Below are positions 35,621-42,902 of a stretch of DNA of 64,000 nt, one piece after another. The position numbers and the translations under genes are program-made. The stretch is from Isobaculum melis (GTDB lineage Bacteria > Bacillota > Bacilli > Lactobacillales > Carnobacteriaceae). The notes under the pieces are model-generated. The model saw nothing but the letters and a program-made list of their open reading frames with translations, was not told the origin of the DNA and did not search any database. The stretch is taken from assembly GCF_900111355.1 (NCBI RefSeq), contig NZ_FOHA01000004.1, positions 1 through 64,000 of the forward strand, in the 5' to 3' direction. How positions within the stretch are numbered: position 1 is the stretch's first letter; every line of letters begins with the position of its first letter.

Positions 35621-35654
35621 CTGCCTTAATTTCTCTAAACTTATTTGGAGGTGG

Positions 35655-36176
35655 ATGATCATAGCAAAAGATATGATGGTAAATGACGGCATTCGTGCTC
35701 GTGAATTGCGCCTAATCGGTAGCGATGGAGAACAGCTCGGTGTTAAGTCTAAAAGCGAAGCCTTAAAGATTGCTGAAGATGCGAATCTTGATTTGGTACT
35801 TGTAGCAGCGACTGCAAAACCGCCTGTAGCTAGAATTATGGACTACGGTAAACATCGTTTTGAACAGCAAAAGAAAGAACGTGAAGCACGTAAGAATCAA
35901 AAAGTTGTAAGCATTAAAGAAGTGCGCTTAAGCCCTACAATTGATGTGAATGATTTTAATACAAAATTACGTAATGCACGTAAGTTCCTTGAAAAAGGAG
36001 ATAAGGTGAAAGCATCTATCCGATTTAAAGGTCGTGCTATTACTCATAAAGAGATTGGCCAACGTGTTTTAGATCGCTTAGCTGAAGAAACAGCTGATGT
36101 TTCAACTGTTGAATCAAAAGCAAAAATGGATGGACGTAGTATGTTCTTGGTCTTAGCACCAAAGAATGATAAGTAA
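35655..36176 (+). CDS. infC: Translation initiation factor IF-3
   Basis: IF-3 binds the 30S subunit and checks start-codon pairing. The roughly 173-residue protein has the N-domain [20 protein letters not shown], linker [22 protein letters not shown], and C-domain [24 protein letters not shown] (35647-35653) is almost in contact with ATG 35655, but is 6 and 9 nt from ATC 35658 and ATA 35661. The true start may therefore be one of these rare codons, as in other infC genes, where IF-3 represses its own non-AUG start. The ATG coordinate is kept as the outer limit. Confidence 0.95.
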   Translation: MIIAKDMMVNDGIRARELRLIGSDGEQLGVKSKSEALKIAEDANLDLVLVAATAKPPVARIMDYGKHRFEQQKKEREARKNQKVVSIKEVRLSPTIDVNDFNTKLRNARKFLEKGDKVKASIRFKGRAITHKEIGQRVLDRLAEETADVSTVESKAKMDGRSMFLVLAPKNDK

Positions 36177-36205
36177 TATCGATTGATTTTGAGGAGGAAA
36201 TACAA

Positions 36206-36406
36206 ATGCCAAAACAAAAAACACACCGCGGTTCTGCGAAACGTTTCAAAAGAACAGGTAACGGCGGACTAAAACGTCATAGCGCTTTTACAAGCCATAT
36301 GTTTGCGAACAAATCAACTAAACAAAAACGTAAATTACGCAAAGCATCTATGGTTTCAAAAGGCGATTTCAAACGTATTCGTCAACAATTATCTCAAATG
36401 AAGTAG
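36206..36406 (+). CDS. rpmI: 50S ribosomal protein L35
   Basis: The 66-residue basic protein begins [17 protein letters not shown] after the initiator Met and includes [21 protein letters not shown], the standard L35 pattern. GAGGAGG precedes ATG 36206. It is the middle gene of infC-rpmI-rplT. Confidence 0.98.
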   Translation: MPKQKTHRGSAKRFKRTGNGGLKRHSAFTSHMFANKSTKQKRKLRKASMVSKGDFKRIRQQLSQMK

Positions 36407-36490
36407 TCTTTATTTGAAAAGCCAATGACTATAAAAATTATGAAGAAGAGTTTTCAATAATAGAGAACTACTTATGAGGAGGAATTTACT

Positions 36491-36850
36491 ATGCCACGAG
36501 TTAAAGGTGGAACAGTTACCCGTAAACGCCGTAAAAAGATTATTAAATTAGCAAAAGGTTACTATGGTTCAAAGAGCATTCTTTTCAAGGTTGCGAACCA
36601 ACAAGTAATGAAATCATATCAATATGCTTACAGAGATCGTCGTCAAAAGAAACGTGATTTCCGTAAACTATGGATTGCACGTATTAATGCAGGTGCTCGT
36701 ATGAATAACTTGAGCTACAGTGTATTAATGCATGGATTAAAAGTTGCTGGTATTGATATTAACCGCAAAATGTTAGCTGATTTGGCAGTACATGATCCTG
36801 CTGCGTTCACAGCTTTAACTGATCAAGCAAAAGCTGCTTTAAACAAATAA
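36491..36850 (+). CDS. rplT: 50S ribosomal protein L20
   Basis: The 119-residue protein begins [27 protein letters not shown] after Met and continues with the conserved [23 protein letters not shown]. It is needed for early 50S assembly and is the repressor acting on the leader upstream of infC. GAGGAGG precedes ATG 36491. Confidence 0.98.
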   Translation: MPRVKGGTVTRKRRKKIIKLAKGYYGSKSILFKVANQQVMKSYQYAYRDRRQKKRDFRKLWIARINAGARMNNLSYSVLMHGLKVAGIDINRKMLADLAVHDPAAFTALTDQAKAALNK

Positions 36851-36860
36851 GTCTCATATA

Positions 36861-36898
36861 AGACCAAGAAATAAGTTTTATTTCTTGGTCTTTTTTTT
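36861..36898 (+). terminator. Terminator after rplT
   Basis: A 14-bp perfect stem AGACCAAGAAATAA/TTATTTCTTGGTCT with a 3-nt loop and a T-run. Confidence 0.92.
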
Positions 36899-37145
36899 GT
36901 GCAATTTACAATAATAGCATAACTTGACTTAAGATAGGATGAAGAACAGTCGTTTTCAAAAAATTGAACGAAAAAAATGAAAATAATGGGGAAAAGGCTA
37001 AACTGCAGAAAGGTAAATAAGGTGTAGGGAGCCAAATTAAGAGCCAAAAATAGAAACAAGAATAAAAGATGAGGGAAAACTTAGTGAAAAAAGTATTTAA
37101 TGAGAAATGAAGATAATAATTTACAAAATAAGAAAAATGTGGTAG
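36899..37145. other. Purine-rich intergenic stretch without recognised gene
   Basis: About 245 nt between the rplT terminator and the nrdD control region. The plus strand is dominated by A and G. Only very short frames (under 20 codons) without ribosome binding sites occur on the plus strand, and the longer minus-strand frames are composition artefacts rich in Phe and Leu. I see no known element. Confidence 0.5.
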
Positions 37146-37161
37146 ACACAATATATAGTTA
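37146..37161 (+). promoter_or_regulatory. NrdR box 1
   Basis: ACACAATATATAGTTA matches the NrdR consensus (ACACwATATATwGTGT) at 14 of 16 positions, upstream of the anaerobic reductase genes. Confidence 0.7.
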
Positions 37162-37185
37162 ATATTTTGAAAAAAAGTTTAAAAA

Positions 37186-37201
37186 TCACTAGATATTGGT
37201 T
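37186..37201 (+). promoter_or_regulatory. NrdR box 2, overlapping the -35
   Basis: TCACTAGATATTGGTT is a weaker match (core CACTA-ATATTG). It starts 40 bp after box 1, close to four helical turns, and covers the first bases of the nrdD -35. Confidence 0.6.
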
Positions 37202-37228
37202 GTTTCTTTCTTGGAGATAAGGTAGAAT
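37200..37228 (+). promoter_or_regulatory. nrdD promoter
   Basis: TTGTTT (37200-37205), 17-bp spacer, TAGAAT (37223-37228). Confidence 0.65.
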
Positions 37229-37263
37229 AGTAAGTGCGAAAGCTAACAAGGAGGAAGATTAAG

Positions 37264-39408
37264 ATGATGGTAAAAACAATTAAAGTCATTAAAAGAGATG
37301 GTCGATCTGTTGATTTTGATGATCAAAAAATATATGAAGCCTTACTAAAAGCTAGTAAAAACATTCACCTTGAATTAACAGATGAAACAACTGCAAACTT
37401 AAAAGAAATCATGAACAAAATTAATGAAGAGATTGAGACGCGTTTCTATTCTGATATAAAAATATATGAAATTCAAAGTATTGTAGAGCATACCTTGTTA
37501 GATGAAGAACAATTTGCCTTAGCAAAAGAGTATATTAATTATCGGACAAATCGTGATTTTGAAAGAAATAAAGCCACTGATATTAATTTTAGTATTGAAA
37601 AATTAATCCAAAAAGACCAAACAGTAGTCAATGAAAATGCAAATAAAGATAGTGAGGCCTTTAATACGCAACGTGATTTAACTGCTGGAATTGTTGGGAA
37701 ATCAATTGGTTTAAAGATGTTACCACCACATGTTGCGAATGCGCATCAAAAAGGGGATATTCATTATCATGATTTGGATTATCAACCCTATCAACCAATG
37801 ACAAACTGTTGTCTGATTGATTTTAAATCGATGCTAACAGAAGGCTTTAAAATTGGGAATGCAGAAGTAGAAAGTCCAAAATCTATTCAAACAGCTGCAG
37901 CACAAATGGCACAAATCATTGCCAATGTGGCTTCAAGTCAATATGGTGGCTGTAGTGCTGACCGTGTCGATGAAGTATTAGCGCCATTTGCAGAACGCAA
38001 TTATGCGAAGCACTTAGAGACCGCAAAAGAATGGATTGAAGGCGAAGCAAAACAGCTTGAATTTGCTAAATCTCGCACTAAAAAAGATATTTATGATGCC
38101 ATGCAAAGCTTAGAATATGAAATTAATACCCTTTATTCTTCTCAAGGTCAAACCCCATTTACTTCACTAGGCTTTGGATTAGGCACAAGCTGGATTGAAC
38201 GTGAAATTCAAATGTCTATTTTAAAAGTCCGTATCAAAGGGATTGGGATTGAACATAGAACTGCGATTTTCCCTAAATTAATTTTTGCAATCAAGCGCGG
38301 CTTAAACTTAGCTGAGTCAGATCCAAACTATGATGTCAAAGAGTTAGCATTAGAATGTGCAACCAAAAGAATGTATCCAGATGTATTGATGTATGATAAG
38401 CTCGTTGAATTAACAGGAAGCTTTAAAACACCTATGGGTTGTCGTTCCTTTTTACAAGGCTGGAAAGATGAAGCAGGTAATGAAGTCAATTCAGGTCGAA
38501 TGAATCTTGGGGTACTAACCTTGAACTTACCAAGAATTGCAATGGAATCTGGTGGCAGTCAAGAGAAATTCTGGAAAATTTTAGCAGATCGTTTAGAAAT
38601 CTGTAAAGATGGTTTAGTTTATCGTGTGGAACGTGTCAAAGAAGCAATGCCAGAAAATGCGCCTATTTTATATATGCATGGTGCATTTGGTAAACGCCTT
38701 AAAAAAGGCGAGTCTGTTGATGAACTATTTAAAAACCGTCGTGCAACTGTTTCATTAGGTTATATTGGTTTATATGAAGTTGCTTCAGTCTTTTATGGTG
38801 GAGAATGGGAAACAAATCCAGAGGCAAAAGCCTTTACTTTAGATATTTTAAAATTAATGAAAGCACAAACAGATGCTTGGTCAGATGAATTTGATTATCA
38901 TTTTAGTATCTATTCAACACCAAGTGAAAGCTTGACGGATCGCTTCTGTCGTTTAGATACAGAAAAATTTGGGGTTGTAGAGAATATTACAGATAAAGAT
39001 TACTATACAAATAGCTATCATTATGATGTCAGAAAAAATCCAACACCATTCGAAAAATTAGATTTTGAAAAGGATTATCCAGCTTATGCTTCTGGCGGTT
39101 TTATTCATTATTGTGAATATCCAAATATGCGTCAAAATCCAAAAGCTTTAGAAACCGTATGGGATTATGCCTATGATCGTATTGGCTATTTAGGAACAAA
39201 TACACCGATTGATCACTGCTATGAATGTGGCTTTGATGGAGATTTTGATCCAACAGAAAGAGGTTTTGAATGTCCTCAGTGCGGCAATCATGATCCAAAA
39301 ACTTGTGATGTTGTCAAACGTACTTGTGGCTATTTAGGAAACCCTCAAGCGCGTCCAATGGTTCATGGGAGACACAAAGAAATTTCAGCCCGTGTGAAGC
39401 ATATGTAA
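37264..39408 (+). CDS. nrdD: Anaerobic ribonucleoside-triphosphate reductase (class III)
   Basis: NrdD makes deoxynucleotides without oxygen using a glycyl radical. The 714-residue protein has an N-terminal ATP-cone (VIKRDGRSVDFDDQKIYEALLKA, residues 6-28) and a glycyl-radical barrel. A zinc site is formed by C652, C655, C670 and C673 (CYEC, CPQC), and the glycyl loop RTCGYLGNP places the radical Gly at 689. ATG 37264 follows AAGGAGG by 8 nt. NrdG, its activase, is the next gene. Confidence 0.97.
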   Translation: MMVKTIKVIKRDGRSVDFDDQKIYEALLKASKNIHLELTDETTANLKEIMNKINEEIETRFYSDIKIYEIQSIVEHTLLDEEQFALAKEYINYRTNRDFERNKATDINFSIEKLIQKDQTVVNENANKDSEAFNTQRDLTAGIVGKSIGLKMLPPHVANAHQKGDIHYHDLDYQPYQPMTNCCLIDFKSMLTEGFKIGNAEVESPKSIQTAAAQMAQIIANVASSQYGGCSADRVDEVLAPFAERNYAKHLETAKEWIEGEAKQLEFAKSRTKKDIYDAMQSLEYEINTLYSSQGQTPFTSLGFGLGTSWIEREIQMSILKVRIKGIGIEHRTAIFPKLIFAIKRGLNLAESDPNYDVKELALECATKRMYPDVLMYDKLVELTGSFKTPMGCRSFLQGWKDEAGNEVNSGRMNLGVLTLNLPRIAMESGGSQEKFWKILADRLEICKDGLVYRVERVKEAMPENAPILYMHGAFGKRLKKGESVDELFKNRRATVSLGYIGLYEVASVFYGGEWETNPEAKAFTLDILKLMKAQTDAWSDEFDYHFSIYSTPSESLTDRFCRLDTEKFGVVENITDKDYYTNSYHYDVRKNPTPFEKLDFEKDYPAYASGGFIHYCEYPNMRQNPKALETVWDYAYDRIGYLGTNTPIDHCYECGFDGDFDPTERGFECPQCGNHDPKTCDVVKRTCGYLGNPQARPMVHGRHKEISARVKHM

Positions 39409-39421
39409 TAGAAAAGTAAAT

Positions 39422-39451
39422 CTGCCCAGTGAAAATTGGGCAGTTTTTTTT
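39422..39451 (+). terminator. Terminator between nrdD and nrdG
   Basis: CTGCCCA (39422-39428) pairs with TGGGCAG (39437-39443), followed by eight T. It would lower nrdG expression relative to nrdD by partial readthrough. Confidence 0.82.
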
Positions 39452-39472
39452 AAAAGAAAGAAGATGAATGTC

Positions 39473-40039
39473 ATGCGTGATCCAAAACCAAAAGAATGGC
39501 AATCTAAAGATTTGACCAAAAATAAAGTGGCTGATTATAAAGCCTTTAACTTTGTTGATGGCGAAGGTGTACGTTGTAGTCTATATTTAAGTGGTTGTCT
39601 ATTTGCCTGTGAGGGCTGTTATAATAAAGTTGCTCAATCCTTTAATTATGGTTATGAGTATACAGAAGCATTAGAAAATCAAATCATTGCAGACCTAAGT
39701 CAACCTTATGTCCAGGGATTAACCCTATTAGGTGGAGAGCCTTTCTTAAATACAGAAGTGGCCCTAAAAATAGTGAATCGTATGAGAGCAGAGTTTGGCA
39801 ATACCAAAGATATCTGGTCTTGGACAGGTTATACTTGGGATGAAATGATGCTTGAAACTGAGGATAAATTAGCCTTATTAAACAAAATAGATATTTTAGT
39901 AGATGGCCGTTTTGAGCTTTCTAAAAAGGATTTAACCTTACAATTTAGAGGGAGTAGCAATCAACGCATTATTGATGTCCAAAAATCATTAGCAGAGAAT
40001 CGTGTGATTTTATGGGGAAAAATGATAGAGGGAAACTAG
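39473..40039 (+). CDS. nrdG: Anaerobic ribonucleotide reductase activating protein
   Basis: NrdG is a radical-SAM enzyme that installs the glycyl radical on NrdD. The 188-residue protein has the CxxxCxxC iron-sulfur motif in CLFACEGCYN near residues 40-49, preceded by FNFVDGEGVRCSLYLSG, and the SAM-binding GGEPFL. ATG 39473 (MRDPKPKEWQ) is preferred to ATG 39464, which directly touches the purine-rich ribosome binding site. No other promoter is evident, so it depends on readthrough from nrdD. Confidence 0.95.
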   Translation: MRDPKPKEWQSKDLTKNKVADYKAFNFVDGEGVRCSLYLSGCLFACEGCYNKVAQSFNYGYEYTEALENQIIADLSQPYVQGLTLLGGEPFLNTEVALKIVNRMRAEFGNTKDIWSWTGYTWDEMMLETEDKLALLNKIDILVDGRFELSKKDLTLQFRGSSNQRIIDVQKSLAENRVILWGKMIEGN

Positions 40040-40143
40040 TAAAGTAGTGAGAGCCTGATTTTTGACCACCGTTTACAGAAGCACTTTTTCTTTCGTTTTT
40101 GTCTGAGATAATTCTTACGAGGACATCATTTATCAATAAAATA

Positions 40144-40195
40144 AAAATAAAAGCTTTTACGCTATCCGTTAGATAGGTGAAAAGCTTTTATTTTT
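40144..40195. terminator. Bidirectional terminator between nrdG and sensor kinase gene
   Basis: A long stem centred near 40170 (AAAAGCTTTT on both sides, plus GCTATC/GATAG(G)) with T-runs on both strands, between convergent genes. The preceding 100 nt (40040-40143) show no recognised element. Confidence 0.82.
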
Positions 40196-41249
40196 AATGC
40201 TGAATCTCTAATTGGTTACCTTGGTGATCATTATAAAAGGTGAGGAATGGAAAGAGGATTTGAATCGTTGTTCCTTTGTCTAGCTCAGATGTAACAAACA
40301 GTTCATGCCCTAATTTTTTACTTAAATTTTTTGCTAGATATAAACCAATGCCGGTCGAATGATGCTGTTCATTTCGGCCATTGGCGCCTGTAAAACCTTT
40401 GTCAAAAATTCTTTTTTGATCTTCAGGAGGAATCCCAATGCCTGTGTCTGTTACACTTAGCCAAATACCTTGTTGATTTTGTTCCAACGAAATAGAGATT
40501 TCCCCATGAGCTGGTGTATATTTAATGGCATTAGAGACAATTTGAGCTAAAACAAATCGTAGCCATTTTTCATCTGTTAATACTTGAAAATCTTCACCAA
40601 CCAGCTTGAAGGTAAGTTTTTTTTGAATAAAATAAGGGGCATTTTCACGAATAACTGTGTTGATTACTTTGTGTAAAGGTGTTTCTTGAATCAAATAGTC
40701 TTTAGAAAATGCATCTAACCGTGAATAGTAAAGCACTTGTTCTACATAATAGCTGATTTTTCTCGTTTCTTCTTCTAATAATAGGAAATTTTTTTCTGAA
40801 ATATCCTCTTCAATGGTTTCTAAAATAAGCCCAGTTGCAGTTAAAGGAAGCTTAATATCATGAACCCAACTATCAATAAAATCCTTTCGTTCAATCTGTT
40901 CATGTTCAAGCTGAGCAATTGCTTCTTGATGGTAAAGCAGTAGCTTATTTACATATTCTTGTGTCATTTTTTGTTCTTCGCTACGTGCTTCTTCTAAAGG
41001 TAAAAATAAACCATCTTTTTGACTAGACTTTCTTTCTTTTATCGCTTGATACCAGCTTTTTTTATAGAAGTAAAAGCCTGTTAAAAAAATAATGAAAAAG
41101 AAAAGGGAGAGGAGCGTTAAGTAAATAACATTGTTTAATTGAAAGGTCAGATGATGATCTAAAAATAAAATCAGTAAAATAATCATCAGATGAAAGCACC
41201 AAAAAGTGATAAGTAGTAATTGATCTTTTAAATATTTCAATATATTCAT
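40194..41249 (-). CDS. Bce-type intramembrane-sensing histidine kinase
   Basis: The 351-residue kinase has two N-terminal transmembrane helices (about 13-30 and 41-62) with almost no extracellular loop, the mark of BceS-like kinases that sense through their ABC transporter. The phosphorylated His is H130 in SWVHDIKLPLTAT. The ATPase domain follows, with N box VSNAIKYTP, G1 DTGIGIP and G2 STGIGLYLAK. It lies 12 nt after the regulator gene in a two-gene operon divergent from bceAB-like genes. AAAGGAG precedes ATG 41249. Confidence 0.92.
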   Translation of the reverse strand: MNILKYLKDQLLLITFWCFHLMIILLILFLDHHLTFQLNNVIYLTLLSLFFFIIFLTGFYFYKKSWYQAIKERKSSQKDGLFLPLEEARSEEQKMTQEYVNKLLLYHQEAIAQLEHEQIERKDFIDSWVHDIKLPLTATGLILETIEEDISEKNFLLLEEETRKISYYVEQVLYYSRLDAFSKDYLIQETPLHKVINTVIRENAPYFIQKKLTFKLVGEDFQVLTDEKWLRFVLAQIVSNAIKYTPAHGEISISLEQNQQGIWLSVTDTGIGIPPEDQKRIFDKGFTGANGRNEQHHSTGIGLYLAKNLSKKLGHELFVTSELDKGTTIQILFPFLTFYNDHQGNQLEIQH

Positions 41250-41261
41250 CGTCAGACTCCT

Positions 41262-41939
41262 TTAAGGAATGATGTATCCTTGTCCAATTTTTGTTTCAAT
41301 AAAATGGCCCACACCAGCAGACTCAAATTTTTTTCTTAAGCGATTAATATTTACAGTTAAGGTATTATCATCTACAAAGCGCTCATCATCCCATAAGCTA
41401 CGTAAAAGTTTATCTCTACTGACGATTTTCCCATGATTTTTCATTAAAATATGCAATAATTTATATTCATTTTTACTCAGATCAATAATTTGTTCATTAA
41501 TCTTTAATGTTCCACTATCTAAATTTAAAATAATCCCTTGATGTTCTAAAATATCTGTTTGTAAATCAACATAATCATAAGAACGTCTCAAGGTAGCATT
41601 GATTTTAGCAATTAAGACTTCAATTGAAAATGGTTTGCTAATAAAGTCATCTCCACCCATATTCATTGCCATGACCATGTCCATATTATTATTGCGACTG
41701 GAAATAAAAAGAATAGGAACTTTAGAAACTTCTCTTATTTTTTGACACCAATAAAACCCATCATAGATTGGTAAATTAATGTCTAATAAAACCAGATGGG
41801 GCTTTTCTGCTAAAAAATCTTCTAATACATTTGAAAAATTAGTGGTAGTGAAAGCTTCAAATTGCCACTTTGTTAAATTTTCTGCAATCATTTCTCTAAT
41901 TGCGCGATCATCTTCTACTGTCATAATTTTAAATTGCAT
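41262..41939 (-). CDS. Bce-type response regulator (OmpR family)
   Basis: The 225-residue regulator has a receiver domain with the phospho-acceptor D53 in LVLLDINLP, the acidic pair VEDD at 8-11, and the KPFS lysine. An OmpR-type winged helix follows (LSKNEYKLLHILMKNHGKIVSRDKLL, then TVNINRLRKKF). It should activate the divergent transporter genes when peptide antibiotics are sensed. ATG 41939 is chosen because AGTGAGG lies 9 nt upstream; the longer frame to 41999 has no site. Confidence 0.92.
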   Translation of the reverse strand: MQFKIMTVEDDRAIREMIAENLTKWQFEAFTTTNFSNVLEDFLAEKPHLVLLDINLPIYDGFYWCQKIREVSKVPILFISSRNNNMDMVMAMNMGGDDFISKPFSIEVLIAKINATLRRSYDYVDLQTDILEHQGIILNLDSGTLKINEQIIDLSKNEYKLLHILMKNHGKIVSRDKLLRSLWDDERFVDDNTLTVNINRLRKKFESAGVGHFIETKIGQGYIIP

Positions 41940-42036
41940 ATGATTTAGCCTCACTTTCGCATTCATCCTCATGGTAAACAAAATAAAAGCCAGATGCAAC
42001 TGTTATTCTAATGAAGAGCAAAATTCAGCTAACAAT

Positions 42037-42061
42037 TTTGTAAGATACACAAATAAATTGT
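42037..42061. promoter_or_regulatory. Candidate response-regulator operator
   Basis: Two overlapping dyads lie between the divergent operons: TTTGT-N7-ACAAA (42037-42053) and ACAA-N5-TTGT (42049-42061). They sit just upstream of the -10 TATGAT (42097-42102) of the transporter genes. BceR-type regulators bind ACA/TGT dyads, but the spacing here is not the canonical one. Confidence 0.4.
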
Positions 42062-42094
42062 AAGGAGTTTCCATTTTGTAGGGGAATAAATTTT

Positions 42095-42102
42095 GGTATG
42101 AT
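42095..42102 (+). promoter_or_regulatory. -10 element of Bce-type transporter operon
   Basis: GGTATGAT with a poor -35, as expected for an activator-dependent promoter. Confidence 0.5.
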
Positions 42103-42134
42103 AACGTTAGATCATTAATAAAGGAGAGAGACAA

Positions 42135-42902
42135 ATGACAAATTTAGTAGAAGTCAATCATTTGAAAAAAACATATGGTAAAAAAGGCAATTTATATACA
42201 GCTCTAGAAAATATTAGTTTTACTATTGAGCAAGGTGAATTTATAGGGATTATGGGACCTAGTGGGGCAGGTAAAACCACTTTGTTGAATATTCTTTCAA
42301 CCATTGATAAGCCAACTAGTGGCGATATTAAAATTGGTGGGGCAGATGTAACAACAATGAAGGATGCTGCGCTGAGCACCTTTAGACGTCATGAGTTAGG
42401 CTTTATTTTCCAAGACTTTAACTTAATGGATTCCTTAACTGTGAAAGAAAATATTTTATTACCATTAGCTTTAGACAAACAGCCTGTTTCTGATATGGAA
42501 GGTCGAGTGCTTTATGTAACAAAAATTTTAGGGATTGATCAATTATTAAAAAAATATCCAAATGAAATATCTATTGGACAAAAACAAAGAGTTTCAGCAG
42601 CGAGAGCGATGATTACAAAGCCACAATTGATTGTAGCAGATGAACCGACTGGATCACTAGATTCAAAATCGGCAACAGAATTATTGCAATATTTAACTGA
42701 AATCAATACAAAGGAACAGGCAACTATCCTAATGGTCACTCATGATGCTTTTTCAGCTAGCTATTGTAATCGTATTTTATTTATTAAAGATGGTGTGCTA
42801 TTCTCTGAAATTAGAAGAACAGGAACAAGAAAAGAATTCTTCCAAAAAATTATTGATATGCAAGCCACTATAGGTGGAGGGGTTAGTCATGACGTTATTT
42901 AA
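42135..42902 (+). CDS. Bce-type peptide-antibiotic ABC transporter ATPase
   Basis: The 255-residue ATPase has Walker A GPSGAGKTT (41-49), Q-loop FIFQDFNLMD, Walker B LIVADEPTGSLD and switch MVTHDAFSA. The signature is atypical: NEISIGQKQR in place of the usual LSGGQxQR, so the first glycine is isoleucine. With the BceB-like permease it likely removes cell-wall-active peptides (bacitracin or lantibiotic type) from their lipid target and provides the signal for the kinase. The stop overlaps the permease start by 14 nt. Confidence 0.92.
   Translation: MTNLVEVNHLKKTYGKKGNLYTALENISFTIEQGEFIGIMGPSGAGKTTLLNILSTIDKPTSGDIKIGGADVTTMKDAALSTFRRHELGFIFQDFNLMDSLTVKENILLPLALDKQPVSDMEGRVLYVTKILGIDQLLKKYPNEISIGQKQRVSAARAMITKPQLIVADEPTGSLDSKSATELLQYLTEINTKEQATILMVTHDAFSASYCNRILFIKDGVLFSEIRRTGTRKEFFQKIIDMQATIGGGVSHDVI

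Noticed and set aside
36823-37151. Two minus-strand frames of about 80 codons in the purine-rich gap before nrdD
   Set aside because: They are Phe/Leu-rich only because the opposite strand is A/G-rich. No start signal or conserved pattern is visible.
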